From Paraburkholderia sp. Tr-20389 (GTDB lineage Bacteria; Pseudomonadota; Gammaproteobacteria; Burkholderiales; Burkholderiaceae): a stretch of 64,000 nt of DNA. Made by a program: the position numbers and the translations under genes. Below are positions 25,454 to 34,041 of the stretch, one piece after another. Under the pieces are notes generated by a model. It was not told where the DNA came from and ran no database searches. It saw only the letters and a list, made by a program, of their open reading frames with translations. Numbering within the stretch: the first letter of the stretch is position 1; each line of letters starts with the position of its first letter. The DNA lies in assembly GCF_017104565.1 (NCBI RefSeq), contig NZ_JAAGPD010000025.1:62001-126000 (forward strand), written 5' to 3'.

Positions 25454-26521
25454 TCAATTGGCGGGAATGGTGACGACGGGCGCCTTGCTGTTCGTATCGG
25501 CTTCCGCGAGCGCCATCAGGTTCTGCACGACGGTGAACGCATACTTCGAATCGAAGTCCGCGCGCTCGACCCAGTACGTCGTCGGACCATAGCGAATGGC
25601 GACATAGGCGTCAGCGGGCGGCTTGTCGCCCGATTGCACGATGATCGTCGGCCGCGTTTCGCCACCGACGAGCGTGACCGTCGCCTTGGTCGAGCCATTG
25701 TGAATCGCATCGTCGGGCACCTGCACCTGCGCGCCGAGATCAGTGAGGATGCCGAGCACCGAGCGCGTCAGCATCGCGATCTGATCCCCGCCGTGCGACG
25801 ACTGTCCGTACACGATTTCAAAGTTGCCGCTATTGGACTTCAGATGCAGCAGCTTGCGCACGAGCATCAGATCGGGCGTCGCCTTCGCTGCGTCCGTAGT
25901 GGTGGCCGTCCCGAGCACGAGATAGACATGCTGTTCGTTGTTTTCGGTGCGCGATTCGACGTTCAGTTCGCCCGCCAGTTGCAGCCGCCGGAACGCCTGA
26001 ATCAGCTGGAAGAACTGCGGAGATCCCGCGCTGTCTTCGCCGCCTAGCGCGGTGCCGTTTTGCAGACCGCCTATCGATTGCGCCGAAATGCGCAGCAGCA
26101 GATCGATCGGGATGCCGCCTTCGGCGAGGGGCAGCACGAGCGTCGGCGCAAGGGGGCGAATATACGCCTGCGCATAGGCTTCACCCGTTGTCGGCGTGAA
26201 GGTGAACGTCGGATGGTTCGAATACGACATGGTGCCTGTCACCGACGCATAGTTCGGCACGCTGCCTGAGCCCGCATTGAGTGTCGACGACGCGGACGCA
26301 TCGACGTTATAGGCCGCGATGATCTGGCTCACGGTCAGGAAGGAAGGCGCATCGGCATAACGCAGTCCGATCATCGCGGCGAGAATTTCCCGCTTCTTTG
26401 CTTCGCCAAGTGCGCGTGAGTAGTCGACCTGATCCGCTTTCAGCCGGGTGGGGCCGATGCTCGTGCATCCGGCGAACAGGGTGAGCGCGCAACAGGCGAG
26501 CAAGCCAGGAAGTCTTTTCAT
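25454..26521 (-). CDS. Uncharacterised lipoprotein (355 aa)
   Basis: The start MKRLPGLLACCALTLFAGC gives a lipoprotein signal with lipobox LFAGC (Cys19). The mature protein has a segment TVSQIIAAYNVDASASS, a Ser/Thr/Gly-rich stretch (SYSNHPTFTFTPTTGEAYAQAY) with PIDLLLRISAQSIGGLQNG beyond it, and a C-terminal half ending YWVERADFDSKYAFTVVQNL. I recognise no catalytic motif. The repeated Gly-Thr-Ser-rich and beta-strand-like sections suggest a periplasmic or outer-membrane-anchored structural protein. It is monocistronic. The longer frame from 26602 is rejected because it removes the signal peptide from the N terminus. Confidence 0.75.
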   Translation of the reverse strand: MKRLPGLLACCALTLFAGCTSIGPTRLKADQVDYSRALGEAKKREILAAMIGLRYADAPSFLTVSQIIAAYNVDASASSTLNAGSGSVPNYASVTGTMSYSNHPTFTFTPTTGEAYAQAYIRPLAPTLVLPLAEGGIPIDLLLRISAQSIGGLQNGTALGGEDSAGSPQFFQLIQAFRRLQLAGELNVESRTENNEQHVYLVLGTATTTDAAKATPDLMLVRKLLHLKSNSGNFEIVYGQSSHGGDQIAMLTRSVLGILTDLGAQVQVPDDAIHNGSTKATVTLVGGETRPTIIVQSGDKPPADAYVAIRYGPTTYWVERADFDSKYAFTVVQNLMALAEADTNSKAPVVTIPAN

Positions 26522-26687
26522 CGGATTAGAAAAATGTGCAGGGTGGTGAGGTCGATTTCGTCGTCCCGGTAAAGACGTCCGTGGCGAGGCAGCATGTTGC
26601 ATGCCGCGTTTCGATCCGACGGCCTCACATGCGTGGAATACGCGTTGCTGCTTCGCAAATGGCTAGTGCGAAAGCAAGGAGCACGAC

Positions 26688-26897
26688 ATGGGACATATGA
26701 CGAAGCAACAGCCCAATACGATGGATGAACCCGGTGGACCCGAAGCGCCGCTGCCCGCCGGCGGCATGAACGCGGACAACAAGAATGGAATTGCCGGCAA
26801 CGCTCGCAAGGACAAAGCCGCACACGGCGAGCCGACCGACCCGGACTTCGAGCCGCCGATCGTTCCCGGAGATACGAAGAGCACGCCACATCGGTAG
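26688..26897 (+). CDS. Small hydrophilic protein (69 aa)
   Basis: The ATG at 26688 follows AAGGAG with a 6-base gap, which makes this frame credible despite its size. The product is Pro-, Gly-, Asp- and Lys-rich (NTMDEPGGPEAPLPAGGMNAD; PTDPDFEPPIVPGD) and is expected to be unstructured. A stress-linked or hydrophilin-like role is possible but not shown. It ends close to a terminator that belongs to the convergent phasin gene. Confidence 0.6.
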   Translation: MGHMTKQQPNTMDEPGGPEAPLPAGGMNADNKNGIAGNARKDKAAHGEPTDPDFEPPIVPGDTKSTPHR

Positions 26898-26913
26898 CGC
26901 GATCGCGACGAGC

Positions 26914-26940
26914 AAAAAAAAGCCCGCTCGAAAGCGGGCT
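26914..26940 (-). terminator. Rho-independent terminator for the phasin gene
   Basis: The stem AGCCCGCT / AGCGGGCT with loop CGAA is followed, in the minus-strand sense, by an unbroken T-run (the A-run at 26914-26920). It ends the phasin transcript. Confidence 0.85.
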
Positions 26941-27003
26941 CAAAATGCGCCTGACGCGGGGATCGCGTCCGGTTTCCTACAACTGTTGCTCGCGCACGGC
27001 CAT

Positions 27004-27522
27004 TCAGGCTGCGTGCGACGTGTTCCCTGTGCTGCGTGTCACGAGATTCGCATTGCTTTCGGCCATGTCAACTGCTTGCTGTGCCGTTTTCCAGATGCTC
27101 TCGTAGAACGCATTCGCGGCCGTGATCGCCGAGTTCATTGCCGACACCGCGACTTCGGCGCCTGCGGGCGCGCGTTGTACGGCGTCGTCGAGATCGGCGC
27201 GCACGGTGCCGATCTGCGACTCGTATTGCGCCGATGCGTGCTTGACGATCGCGGCCTGCGTGTTCGCGACGATGCCGAACAGCTGCTGGTTATAAAGCGC
27301 TGCGCGTTCGATAAAAGACAGATCGCCCCGGCTCGCGGCTGCGACGCCGGGCAGTTCGCCGTTGGCGAGCGCGTTCATCGCGCGCTGCGTGCTGTCGCGC
27401 CAGAGGTGGACATTCAATTGAACGAGCTTCTCGAAGCCGTTCATTGCCTCGTTCGCGATGTGAAAGAACGTATCGACACCGGCTTTCTGTGCGGCAGTCA
27501 CTTCGTTGACAGTCGTGAGCAT
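27004..27522 (-). CDS. phaP: Phasin (polyhydroxyalkanoate granule protein)
   Basis: The 172-residue helical protein begins MLTTVNEVTAAQKAGVDTFF and continues with the amphipathic helices of the PhaP/phasin_2 family (ALYNQQLFGIVANTQAAIVKH and ANAFYESIWKTAQQAVDMAE). Phasins coat polyhydroxybutyrate granules in the cytoplasm and control their number and size. The start at 27522 has GAGG upstream; the frame from 27549 adds nine residues not typical of the family. Burkholderiaceae carry several phasins, so this is one of a set. Confidence 0.88.
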   Translation of the reverse strand: MLTTVNEVTAAQKAGVDTFFHIANEAMNGFEKLVQLNVHLWRDSTQRAMNALANGELPGVAAASRGDLSFIERAALYNQQLFGIVANTQAAIVKHASAQYESQIGTVRADLDDAVQRAPAGAEVAVSAMNSAITAANAFYESIWKTAQQAVDMAESNANLVTRSTGNTSHAA

Positions 27523-27644
27523 CGAAAGGCCTCGCAGGGTTGAATGCACACCAAAGGGCCCGTGGCATCGATGCGATCGAAGCTCGATGCCGCCGGTTAA
27601 ATAGCGGTTGTTGCCGGGTATCGGCAGATTGGCTGATGCCGCCT

Positions 27645-27857
27645 TCAGACGGCCATCGCCGGAGCGCTAACGCCGCCCAGGCGGGCGAGCAACGCAAGTC
27701 CGCGATCCGTGAGGCGCGGAAGCGTGCTGGCGTGAGACAGCCCAATGGTGATGAACTCGCGGTCGGCGAGCGCAAGCAGATCGGCCTTGTCGAAATCGGA
27801 CTGAGCGGTCGCGTCCTTGATCAGCATGAGCGTCGCAAATTCGTGTGGGCTCAGCAT
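27645..27857 (-). CDS. Small hypothetical protein (70 aa)
   Basis: The ATG at 27857 is preceded by AGGAGATACC, a strong ribosome site, which favours MLSPHEFATLMLIKDA over longer frames. The sequence (ADLLALADREFITIGLSHASTLPRLTDRGLALLARL) looks like a small winged-helix-like fold, similar to the C-terminal part of MarR-like modules, but it is too short to assign. It is about 120 bp upstream of the phasin gene on the same strand and may share its transcript. Confidence 0.65.
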   Translation of the reverse strand: MLSPHEFATLMLIKDATAQSDFDKADLLALADREFITIGLSHASTLPRLTDRGLALLARLGGVSAPAMAV

Positions 27858-28622
27858 CGGTATCTCCTGAAGGGCGCGTAGCCTTCCGTTCGCGGCATTA
27901 ATGACCTGCAAATGCATTCGCGGACGGTAAATATGATTGGTAGTGTTTGCCCGGAACAATGCTTTTGGCATCGACGGGGCTCTCATCGTAATGCGGCGAT
28001 TATTAAATTTCAATCGGAATTAGCAAAATACTGCGGAGCAGTTTCATCGGAAGGATGTCAGGAAACTATTGCGTGCTTGAATCACAGGCTTCGGGAAAAT
28101 ACTGCCGCAATGGGTCGACCAGCCGTCCGCTAAACACAAATCCTTGTCCGACAAGGCATTACTCGGTTCGCATGATGCAACGTTCGGCCTGCGGGGCATT
28201 TGATCAGTTAATTAACGAACGTACGATCATGCTGTAAAACGTTTTACTTCCTCCGGGCGTGGTTTTTAGTCACAGATAAAATGGTGTTTTAAAGGTGAAT
28301 CGCGCGGCGCCGTGCGAATAAATACTATTAATCGTATATCGGTGGTCTGCGGGTTGGCAGGATCCGGAAATGCCGGCCATTCGACCGCACGCCAAAAAAA
28401 ACGTCGATTTCAGCAGGTCGCGCGCATCGGACAACGACCGCAAAAGCCCCGCCGTTCGCGCCCCTTCTCGTACATGGCGATTTTCTCCGTGCTATTTTTC
28501 TACCCGTCAGGCTGCGCGGGAGAGGCAGCCGGCCGCCGGACCGGCGCGTGCCGTTCCGTACGAGTGGGCGAACTCTGCCATGGCAGAGGGCTTCGCCGCC
28601 AAACAATGACAGGGCACAGGAA
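27858..28622. other. Long AT-richer intergenic region
   Basis: The 765 bp between the small gene and the LysR gene contain no convincing coding frame; the two longest small frames (27912-28133 and 28055-28237) lack ribosome sites. Much of 27990-28340 is visibly AT-richer than its surroundings. It contains two palindromes: CCTTGTC-c-GACAAGG at 28142-28156 and an exact 14-bp palindrome at 28234-28247. Confidence 0.6.
28234..28247. promoter_or_regulatory. 14-bp perfect palindrome, LacI-type operator-like
   Basis: GTAAAACGTTTTAC is a perfect palindrome with a central CG, the form taken by operators of the LacI/GalR family. It has no adjacent LacI gene; the only one in the window is at 30523. The gene it would serve is not obvious. 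Confidence 0.45.
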
Positions 28623-29537
28623 ATGGATCGCTTCGAGGCAATGGAGATCTTCACTCGCGTGGTGGACGCGAACAGCTTTTCAAAGGTATCTGAAATGCTC
28701 GATTTGCCGCGCGCAAAGGTGAGCAGGACGATTCAGGCGCTGGAGGAGCATGTCGGCGTGCGTCTCCTGAACCGTTCGACGCGCCAGGTGAGCGTCACGG
28801 AAGACGGCGCGCTGTTTTACGAACGATGTGTGCGCATCCTCGCCGAAGTGGCAGACGCCGAATCCTCGCTGTCGAACAAGCGCGAGAGTCCGGCAGGTAC
28901 GATTCGCGTCGATACGTCGGGTACGCTTGCGCGTGCGTTGCTGCTGCCCGTGCTCGACGACTTCTATCAGCGCTTCCCCGAAATCGACGTGCGCCTCGGC
29001 CTTGCGGACCGCAACATCGATCTGATCCAGGACGGTGTGGACTGCGTGATCCGCATGGGCATGCTCGAAGAATCGAGTCTCGTTGCAAAACGCATCGGCA
29101 GTTCGCGCATCGTCACGTGCGCATCGCCTGCCTATCTGGACAAGCACGGCACGCCGAAGACACTCGAAGAACTCGCTGAACACCAGGCCGTGAACTACGT
29201 GTCGGCGCGAACGGGGAGAACCTTTCCGTTCGAGTACAACGTGGGCGATGAAGTGGTGAAGGTGCAGATGAAGAGCGTGCTCGCCGTCAACGACGGCTCG
29301 GTGTACATCAATGCGGGCGCGCTCGGTCACGGCATCATCCAGCCGTCGCGCTTCATGGTGGCCGAGCTGATCAACCAGGGCGCATTGCGCGAAATCCTGA
29401 CCGAGTACGACAGCCCGTCGACGCCGCTATCGGTGGTCTATCCGCATCGCCGCAATCTCAGTTCGCGGCTGCGTGCGTTCGTCGACTGGGTGTCGGAGAT
29501 CGCGCACAACAATCCCGATCTGCGCATCAAGGACTGA
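28623..29537 (+). CDS. LysR-family transcriptional regulator
   Basis: The 304-residue protein has an N-terminal winged helix (MDRFEAMEIFTRVVDANSFSK through LNRSTRQVSVTEDG, residues 1-62) and a periplasmic-binding-like effector domain (from about 90). It belongs to the CrgA/YafC-like subgroup recognisable by EIFTRVVDANSFS and RVDTSGTLAR. The ATG at 28623 was chosen because the family begins MDRF; the frame from 28548 is an extension through upstream sequence. It converges on the SDR gene 47 bp away, so its target is more likely upstream or elsewhere. Confidence 0.9.
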   Translation: MDRFEAMEIFTRVVDANSFSKVSEMLDLPRAKVSRTIQALEEHVGVRLLNRSTRQVSVTEDGALFYERCVRILAEVADAESSLSNKRESPAGTIRVDTSGTLARALLLPVLDDFYQRFPEIDVRLGLADRNIDLIQDGVDCVIRMGMLEESSLVAKRIGSSRIVTCASPAYLDKHGTPKTLEELAEHQAVNYVSARTGRTFPFEYNVGDEVVKVQMKSVLAVNDGSVYINAGALGHGIIQPSRFMVAELINQGALREILTEYDSPSTPLSVVYPHRRNLSSRLRAFVDWVSEIAHNNPDLRIKD

Positions 29538-29584
29538 CGTGCGCGTTCGCCTGCTGCGCCGATGCGCGCAGCAGGCATGTCCGT

Positions 29585-30412
29585 TCACATGCTTTTCATG
29601 GGCTCGGCGGGATGCGGCGCGTCTTCATAAGCGCCCCAGATCGACTGATCGAAATTGACGATCGACCCCGTCATCAAGCCCGATTCACTGCTTGCCAGAA
29701 ACGCGACGGCGCGGGCCGCTTCCGCCGGGTCGATCAGACGGCCGAACGGCTGAGCGGCGGCGGCCTGTTTCAGCCAGTCGTCCGCGGCGCCGTGAAATTC
29801 GCGCTGAATGCGGTCTTCGCCGTCTGACGCCATCCAGCCCAGATTCAATCCGTTCACGCGAATGCGATTGCGCAATAGCGCGTACGCGGTGTTTTGCGTG
29901 AGCGTCGCGAGCGCGCCCTTCGATGCGCAATACGCGGAGATGAACGGCTGGCCGGCCATTGCCGACATCGAGCCGATATTCACGATCGCGCCTTCGATAC
30001 GCTCGCGCAGCATCACGCGTATCGTCTCCTGCATCAGAAAGAACGGCGCGCGCACGTTGGTCGCGAACATGCGGTCGAACAGCGCGGGATCGGTGTCGAG
30101 TATCGTGCCGCGATCTGTCAGGGCGGCTGCGTTGACAAGCACGTCGACACGGCCAAAGTGACGATCGGCACAAGCAACCACGTTGCGGCAATCGTCGACG
30201 TTCGACAGATCCGCCTGCACGAACACGACCTTCGTGCCATTTGCTTCTCCGAGCATGCCGAGTTCGCGCGCTTTCGCTTCGCCTTTCTCTGTCGCGCGTC
30301 CGCAGATGACGATGCCGCGCGCGCCGCGTTCGACGAACAGCCTGGCAATGGCGGCACCGAGTCCTTGCGAACCGCCCGTGACGATGGCGACTTTCGAATC
30401 GAATGGCTTCAT
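29585..30412 (-). CDS. Short-chain dehydrogenase/reductase (SDR) next to the moc-like cluster
   Basis: The 275-residue enzyme has the classical SDR features: the cofactor motif TGGSQGLG (residues 12-19), NAA near residue 92, and the Ser-Tyr-Lys triad with SAYCASKG near residue 164. It should oxidise an alcohol or cyclitol with NAD(P). It is divergent from the LacI-type regulator and so probably part of the catabolic unit with the TIM-barrel isomerase and the MocDEF-like proteins. A substrate such as an inositol derivative is an inference from that context. The ATG at 30412 is preceded by GGAGACACTGC. Confidence 0.88.
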   Translation of the reverse strand: MKPFDSKVAIVTGGSQGLGAAIARLFVERGARGIVICGRATEKGEAKARELGMLGEANGTKVVFVQADLSNVDDCRNVVACADRHFGRVDVLVNAAALTDRGTILDTDPALFDRMFATNVRAPFFLMQETIRVMLRERIEGAIVNIGSMSAMAGQPFISAYCASKGALATLTQNTAYALLRNRIRVNGLNLGWMASDGEDRIQREFHGAADDWLKQAAAAQPFGRLIDPAEAARAVAFLASSESGLMTGSIVNFDQSIWGAYEDAPHPAEPMKSM

Positions 30413-30522
30413 GCAGTGTCTCCGTGAATGTCGTACTGCAATGGTTAGTGGATACCTCGGCTTGATACGTCGATTGCGTCGATGCGATGATTGCCGCTAT
30501 GCCGATCACAACGAATCCGACC

Positions 30523-31560
30523 ATGTCCGATACACGCCGCCGCAAGACGAGCATGAGCGACATCGCCCGCGCAGCGGGTGTCAGCGAGGCGACGGTCGAT
30601 CGGGTATTGAACGGGCGTGGCGGCGTGTCGCGCGACAAGGAAACGCGTGTGCTCGAATGGGCGCGCAAGCTGAAGATCGATCGCGCGCTGGAAGCGGTGT
30701 CGGTGCGTTGGCTGCGTATCGCGATCCTGTTGCAGCAGCCCGCTGCGCAGTACTACGTGCATCTGAAGCAGGGCTTCGAACTCGCGCAAAAAACCTTTGA
30801 ATCGCAGCGTGTGATTTGCGCCGTCACGTACTTCGACAGCCTCGAGCCGCAGGCCGTCGTCGAGACGATCGAACGTGCGACGCGCAAGGCCGACGCGCTC
30901 GTGATCGTCGCCTACGAGCATCCCGACATCACGGCGGCGCTGCGTCAAGTGAGCCACAGAATGCCCGTGGTCACACTGGCGAGCGATCTGCCCGGTACGG
31001 GCAGGCTCGCCTATGTCGGCATCGATAACCGCTGCGCGGGCCGTGTCGCGGGCGAACTGATGGGCCGCTTTCTCGGCGACGCGGGCGGCAAGGTGCTCGT
31101 GATGACGGGTATGCATGACTTTCTCGGCCACGAAGAACGCGAAAGCGGTTTTCGTTCAGTACTGCGGCGGCGCTTTCCGAAATGCGACATCGTCGAGACG
31201 GTCGAGAGCCGCGAGCAATCGTCGCTCACGGAGAGCCTCGCACGCGACGCGTTTCGCCGTTATCCTGACCTGCGCGGCATCTACAACATTTCGGTGGGCG
31301 ACGAAGGCATCGGCAATGTGCTGCGTGCGAATGACCGCGTGCACAAGACGGTGCTGATCGGACACGAACTCAACGACACATCGCGGCGTTTGCTGATCGA
31401 AGGCGTGCTCGATGCCGTGCTCGATCAGAACCCCGTTGGCGAAGCATTGCATTCGATTGAAGTGATCCTGCGTCACTATCATCGCGATCCCGGCGTGACA
31501 TTGCCGCAGCAGATTCCCGTGACGGTGCTGCTGCGCGAGAATCTGCCGCTTACGGATTAG
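30523..31560 (+). CDS. LacI-family transcriptional regulator
   Basis: The 345-residue protein has a LacI DNA-binding domain (SMSDIARAAGVSEATVDRVLNGRG, residues ~10-32) and a periplasmic-binding-type sugar domain (from ~60). The subgroup with ATVDRVLNGR resembles regulators of cyclitol and sugar catabolism. The start is uncertain: ATG codons at 30487, 30499 and 30523 are in frame and none has a clear ribosome site; 30523 (MSDTRRRK) fits the family best. It is divergent from the SDR gene, and its 3' end overlaps the convergent TIM-barrel gene by 11 bp, so it probably senses a substrate of this cluster. Confidence 0.87.
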   Translation: MSDTRRRKTSMSDIARAAGVSEATVDRVLNGRGGVSRDKETRVLEWARKLKIDRALEAVSVRWLRIAILLQQPAAQYYVHLKQGFELAQKTFESQRVICAVTYFDSLEPQAVVETIERATRKADALVIVAYEHPDITAALRQVSHRMPVVTLASDLPGTGRLAYVGIDNRCAGRVAGELMGRFLGDAGGKVLVMTGMHDFLGHEERESGFRSVLRRRFPKCDIVETVESREQSSLTESLARDAFRRYPDLRGIYNISVGDEGIGNVLRANDRVHKTVLIGHELNDTSRRLLIEGVLDAVLDQNPVGEALHSIEVILRHYHRDPGVTLPQQIPVTVLLRENLPLTD

Positions 31561-32416
31561 CTTCTAACGCGGGTGCGTTTTCCTGCGCGACGTCATCCCA
31601 CAGATCGCGTATCCATTGACGCATCAGCAGCGATTCGGCCCAGCGGTCGGTCGTATCGTTGCCGTCGCGTCCGATGATCGCGTAAGGCTTCGGCCCGAGT
31701 TCGCAGGTGAAGACCAGTGTGTCGTCGGGACCGGCGCGCCGGCGCCATGAAACGAAGCCGTCGCGCCACCAGCGCAGAAACAGATCGACCCACATGCGGT
31801 GCGGCTCGAACGAGATCTCGATCTGTACCTGCTCGCGGCTCGCGACGCGTCCATGAAAGGCCCACGAATGTTCGATGATCCGCTGCATCGCGGCTTCGTT
31901 TTCTTCATTCACCGGCCATGCGAATTCGCGGCCGACGAGGTAATGCGACAGATCGCCGAGCAGACGCAGATCGGGGCGCGCATCGAGCAGATCGAGTGTG
32001 AAGTGCAGATCGGTCGTCATGCGGTCGCGATGCGTTTCGATGTAGACGGGAATGTCTACCTGTTCCGCGAGCCGCTGCCAGCCGTCGATCAGTTCGAGTG
32101 CGTCGCCCAGGCGGCGCGGTCTTACGTCCGGCTGCAAGTCGATATGGTGCGCGCCGAACTCGACGGCGTGTTCGAGAATCGGGCGCAGGTCGTCGACCGT
32201 GCGCGGAAAGCATTGCGCCTCCGCTTGCAGGCCGTGCTGCGCGAGCACATGCGAAAGACGCCGTACGTCGTCGCGCGATTCATACGCTGTGCTCACGCCT
32301 TCGAAGCCGGCTTGCGCGATCATCGCGACATTCTCTTCGAGCGTGCGCTCGAAGCCGTCCGTATGACGCCGCTCCATCGCCCATAACGATTGATACACGG
32401 CCAGCCGTTGCGTCAT
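31550..32416 (-). CDS. TIM-barrel sugar-phosphate isomerase/epimerase-like protein
   Basis: The 288-residue protein looks like the xylose-isomerase-like TIM-barrel family (AP_endonuc_2). It starts MTQRLAVYQSLWAMERRHTD and contains putative metal-ligand strands: VYIETHRDRM (Glu near 140 and His), LLGDLSHYLVG (Asp and His near 173-177) and IEISFEPH. This family includes MocC of the rhizopine pathway and inosose dehydratase IolE. The ATG at 32416 overlaps the stop of the ferredoxin-reductase gene in the pattern ATGA, so the two are translationally coupled. Action on a cyclitol or sugar acid from the pathway is likely. Confidence 0.82.
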   Translation of the reverse strand: MTQRLAVYQSLWAMERRHTDGFERTLEENVAMIAQAGFEGVSTAYESRDDVRRLSHVLAQHGLQAEAQCFPRTVDDLRPILEHAVEFGAHHIDLQPDVRPRRLGDALELIDGWQRLAEQVDIPVYIETHRDRMTTDLHFTLDLLDARPDLRLLGDLSHYLVGREFAWPVNEENEAAMQRIIEHSWAFHGRVASREQVQIEISFEPHRMWVDLFLRWWRDGFVSWRRRAGPDDTLVFTCELGPKPYAIIGRDGNDTTDRWAESLLMRQWIRDLWDDVAQENAPALEANP

Positions 32417-33660
32417 AGCGCCTCCGCGGCGATGAGTCCCTTCAGCTTGACGTTGCGGTCTTCGAGCAGCGCCCGGTCGATGCACGCGCGCTGTCCGATC
32501 AGGGTCTGTGCGAGGCGCACGTCGCGCGCAATTTCGCTGAGTTTGCCGACGCCGCTCGCGCCGACCAGTACGCCGTCGCGATCGAGCGCGAAGAAGATGC
32601 GCGACGTCTCGCCTGTTTCGCGCACGACGCTTTCCACGCCGAATGCTGGCATGCCTGCAATCTGGATCGTCATGTCGTACTGGTTCGACCAGAACCACGG
32701 CACTTCCGAATACGTTTCGCCACGTTCGAGCATGTTGCGCGCGACGATGCGCGCATGATCCTCGGCATTCTTCCAGCATTCGAGCCGCATGCGGCGCCTG
32801 AACAGACGATGCGGAAAGGAGCACACGTCGCCTGCCGCGAAGATGTGCGGATCGTTCGTGCGCAAGGTATCGTCGACGGCGATGCCGTCCGCGACATCGA
32901 TGCCTGCCGCCTCTGCCAGTTCCGTGCGCGGCTTTACGCCGATGCCGACCACGACGCAATCGCAATCGATCTGCGTGCCGTCCTTGAGCTTCACGCCCGT
33001 CACATGCGTGCTGCCGAGCAGGCGCTCGATCTGGGCGGCGAAATGGATCTGCACGTCCATCTCGCGATGCTTGTCGATCAGGTAGCCCGCGACCACTTCG
33101 GGCACGGCGCGCATCAACGCGCGCGCACCGGCTTCGACGACGACGACTTCGCAACCGCGCGCCCTTGCGGACGCCGCGACTTCGAGGCCGATGAAGCCCG
33201 CGCCGACGATCACGATGCGCCGTGACGGCTGCAACGCTTCGGCGAGCGCATTGGCGTCGCTTGCCGTGCGCAGCAGATGCACGCCTTGCAGATTCGCGCC
33301 GGGCACGTCGAGCCGCCTCGGTTCGGCGCCCGTTGCGATCAGAAGACGCTGATAGTCGATGCTGCGCCCATCGGTCAACACGACCTTGCGTGCGCCGCGA
33401 TCGATCTCCCGCACGCATGCATCGATGCGCAAGTCGATGCGTTGATCGCGATAGAACGCGTCGTCATGGTAGGCGCATTGCTCGGTGCTGCGTTCGCCGA
33501 GCAGCACGGCTTTCGACAGCGGCGGCCGGTCGTACGGCGCGGCGCCTTCATTGCCGAGCAGCGTGATTTCGCCGTCCCAGCCGTTGTCGCGCAGCGCGGC
33601 CGCGGTGCGCACGCCGCATTGGCCTGCGCCGATGATCACCATCGCGGGTTGTGTGCTCAT
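32413..33660 (-). CDS. MocF-like ferredoxin reductase (FAD, NAD(P)H)
   Basis: The 415-residue flavoprotein has an N-terminal FAD motif (IIGAGQCGVRTAAALR, residues 10-25), a second Rossmann motif for NAD(P)H (VIVGAGFIGLEVAASARARG, near residue 150), and GDVCSFPHRL near 273 where FAD is held. A C-terminal interface domain follows. It is in the family of putidaredoxin/rhodocoxin reductases and should pass electrons from NAD(P)H to the adjacent Rieske ferredoxin. Its start overlaps the end of the ferredoxin gene (ATGA), which fits strict co-expression. Confidence 0.9.
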   Translation of the reverse strand: MSTQPAMVIIGAGQCGVRTAAALRDNGWDGEITLLGNEGAAPYDRPPLSKAVLLGERSTEQCAYHDDAFYRDQRIDLRIDACVREIDRGARKVVLTDGRSIDYQRLLIATGAEPRRLDVPGANLQGVHLLRTASDANALAEALQPSRRIVIVGAGFIGLEVAASARARGCEVVVVEAGARALMRAVPEVVAGYLIDKHREMDVQIHFAAQIERLLGSTHVTGVKLKDGTQIDCDCVVVGIGVKPRTELAEAAGIDVADGIAVDDTLRTNDPHIFAAGDVCSFPHRLFRRRMRLECWKNAEDHARIVARNMLERGETYSEVPWFWSNQYDMTIQIAGMPAFGVESVVRETGETSRIFFALDRDGVLVGASGVGKLSEIARDVRLAQTLIGQRACIDRALLEDRNVKLKGLIAAEAL

Positions 33661-34004
33661 GATGCGTCCTGTACGGGAAGGCCAAGCAGTACTTCACCGT
33701 TTTCGACGCGGACAGGGTAGGTCTTCAGATGCACGCATACGGGCGCGCTCTTTGCCTTGCCGCTCGGAATGTCGAAACGCCCCTGATGCAGCGGACATTC
33801 GATCTCGCGATTGACCACGAAGCCATCCGCGAGATGCGCTTTCTCATGCGTGCACCAGCCTTCCGATGCGTAATAGCCGTCCGCGATGCGATAGACCGCG
33901 TAGCTCGCGCCATCGTGATCGAAGCGCATCACGTCTTCTTCATCGATGTCGTCGGGTGCGCAGGCGGCAATCCAGTGAATCTTGGCATTCGTTTCGACGC
34001 TCAT
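33657..34004 (-). CDS. MocE-like Rieske [2Fe-2S] ferredoxin
   Basis: The 115-residue protein carries both halves of the Rieske cluster motif: Cys51-x-His53 in GWCTHEKAH and Cys70-x2-His73 in CPLHQGRFD, with 16 residues between His53 and Cys70. It is soluble and lacks other domains, so it is a stand-alone electron carrier. It probably links the FAD reductase encoded next to it with the desaturase-like oxygenase. In the rhizopine system the equivalent is MocE. An AGGAG ribosome site precedes the ATG. Confidence 0.92.
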   Translation of the reverse strand: MSVETNAKIHWIAACAPDDIDEEDVMRFDHDGASYAVYRIADGYYASEGWCTHEKAHLADGFVVNREIECPLHQGRFDIPSGKAKSAPVCVHLKTYPVRVENGEVLLGLPVQDAS

Positions 34005-34041
34005 GACTATCTCCTCCTGTTCTATGCTTTTGTTCGATCGG

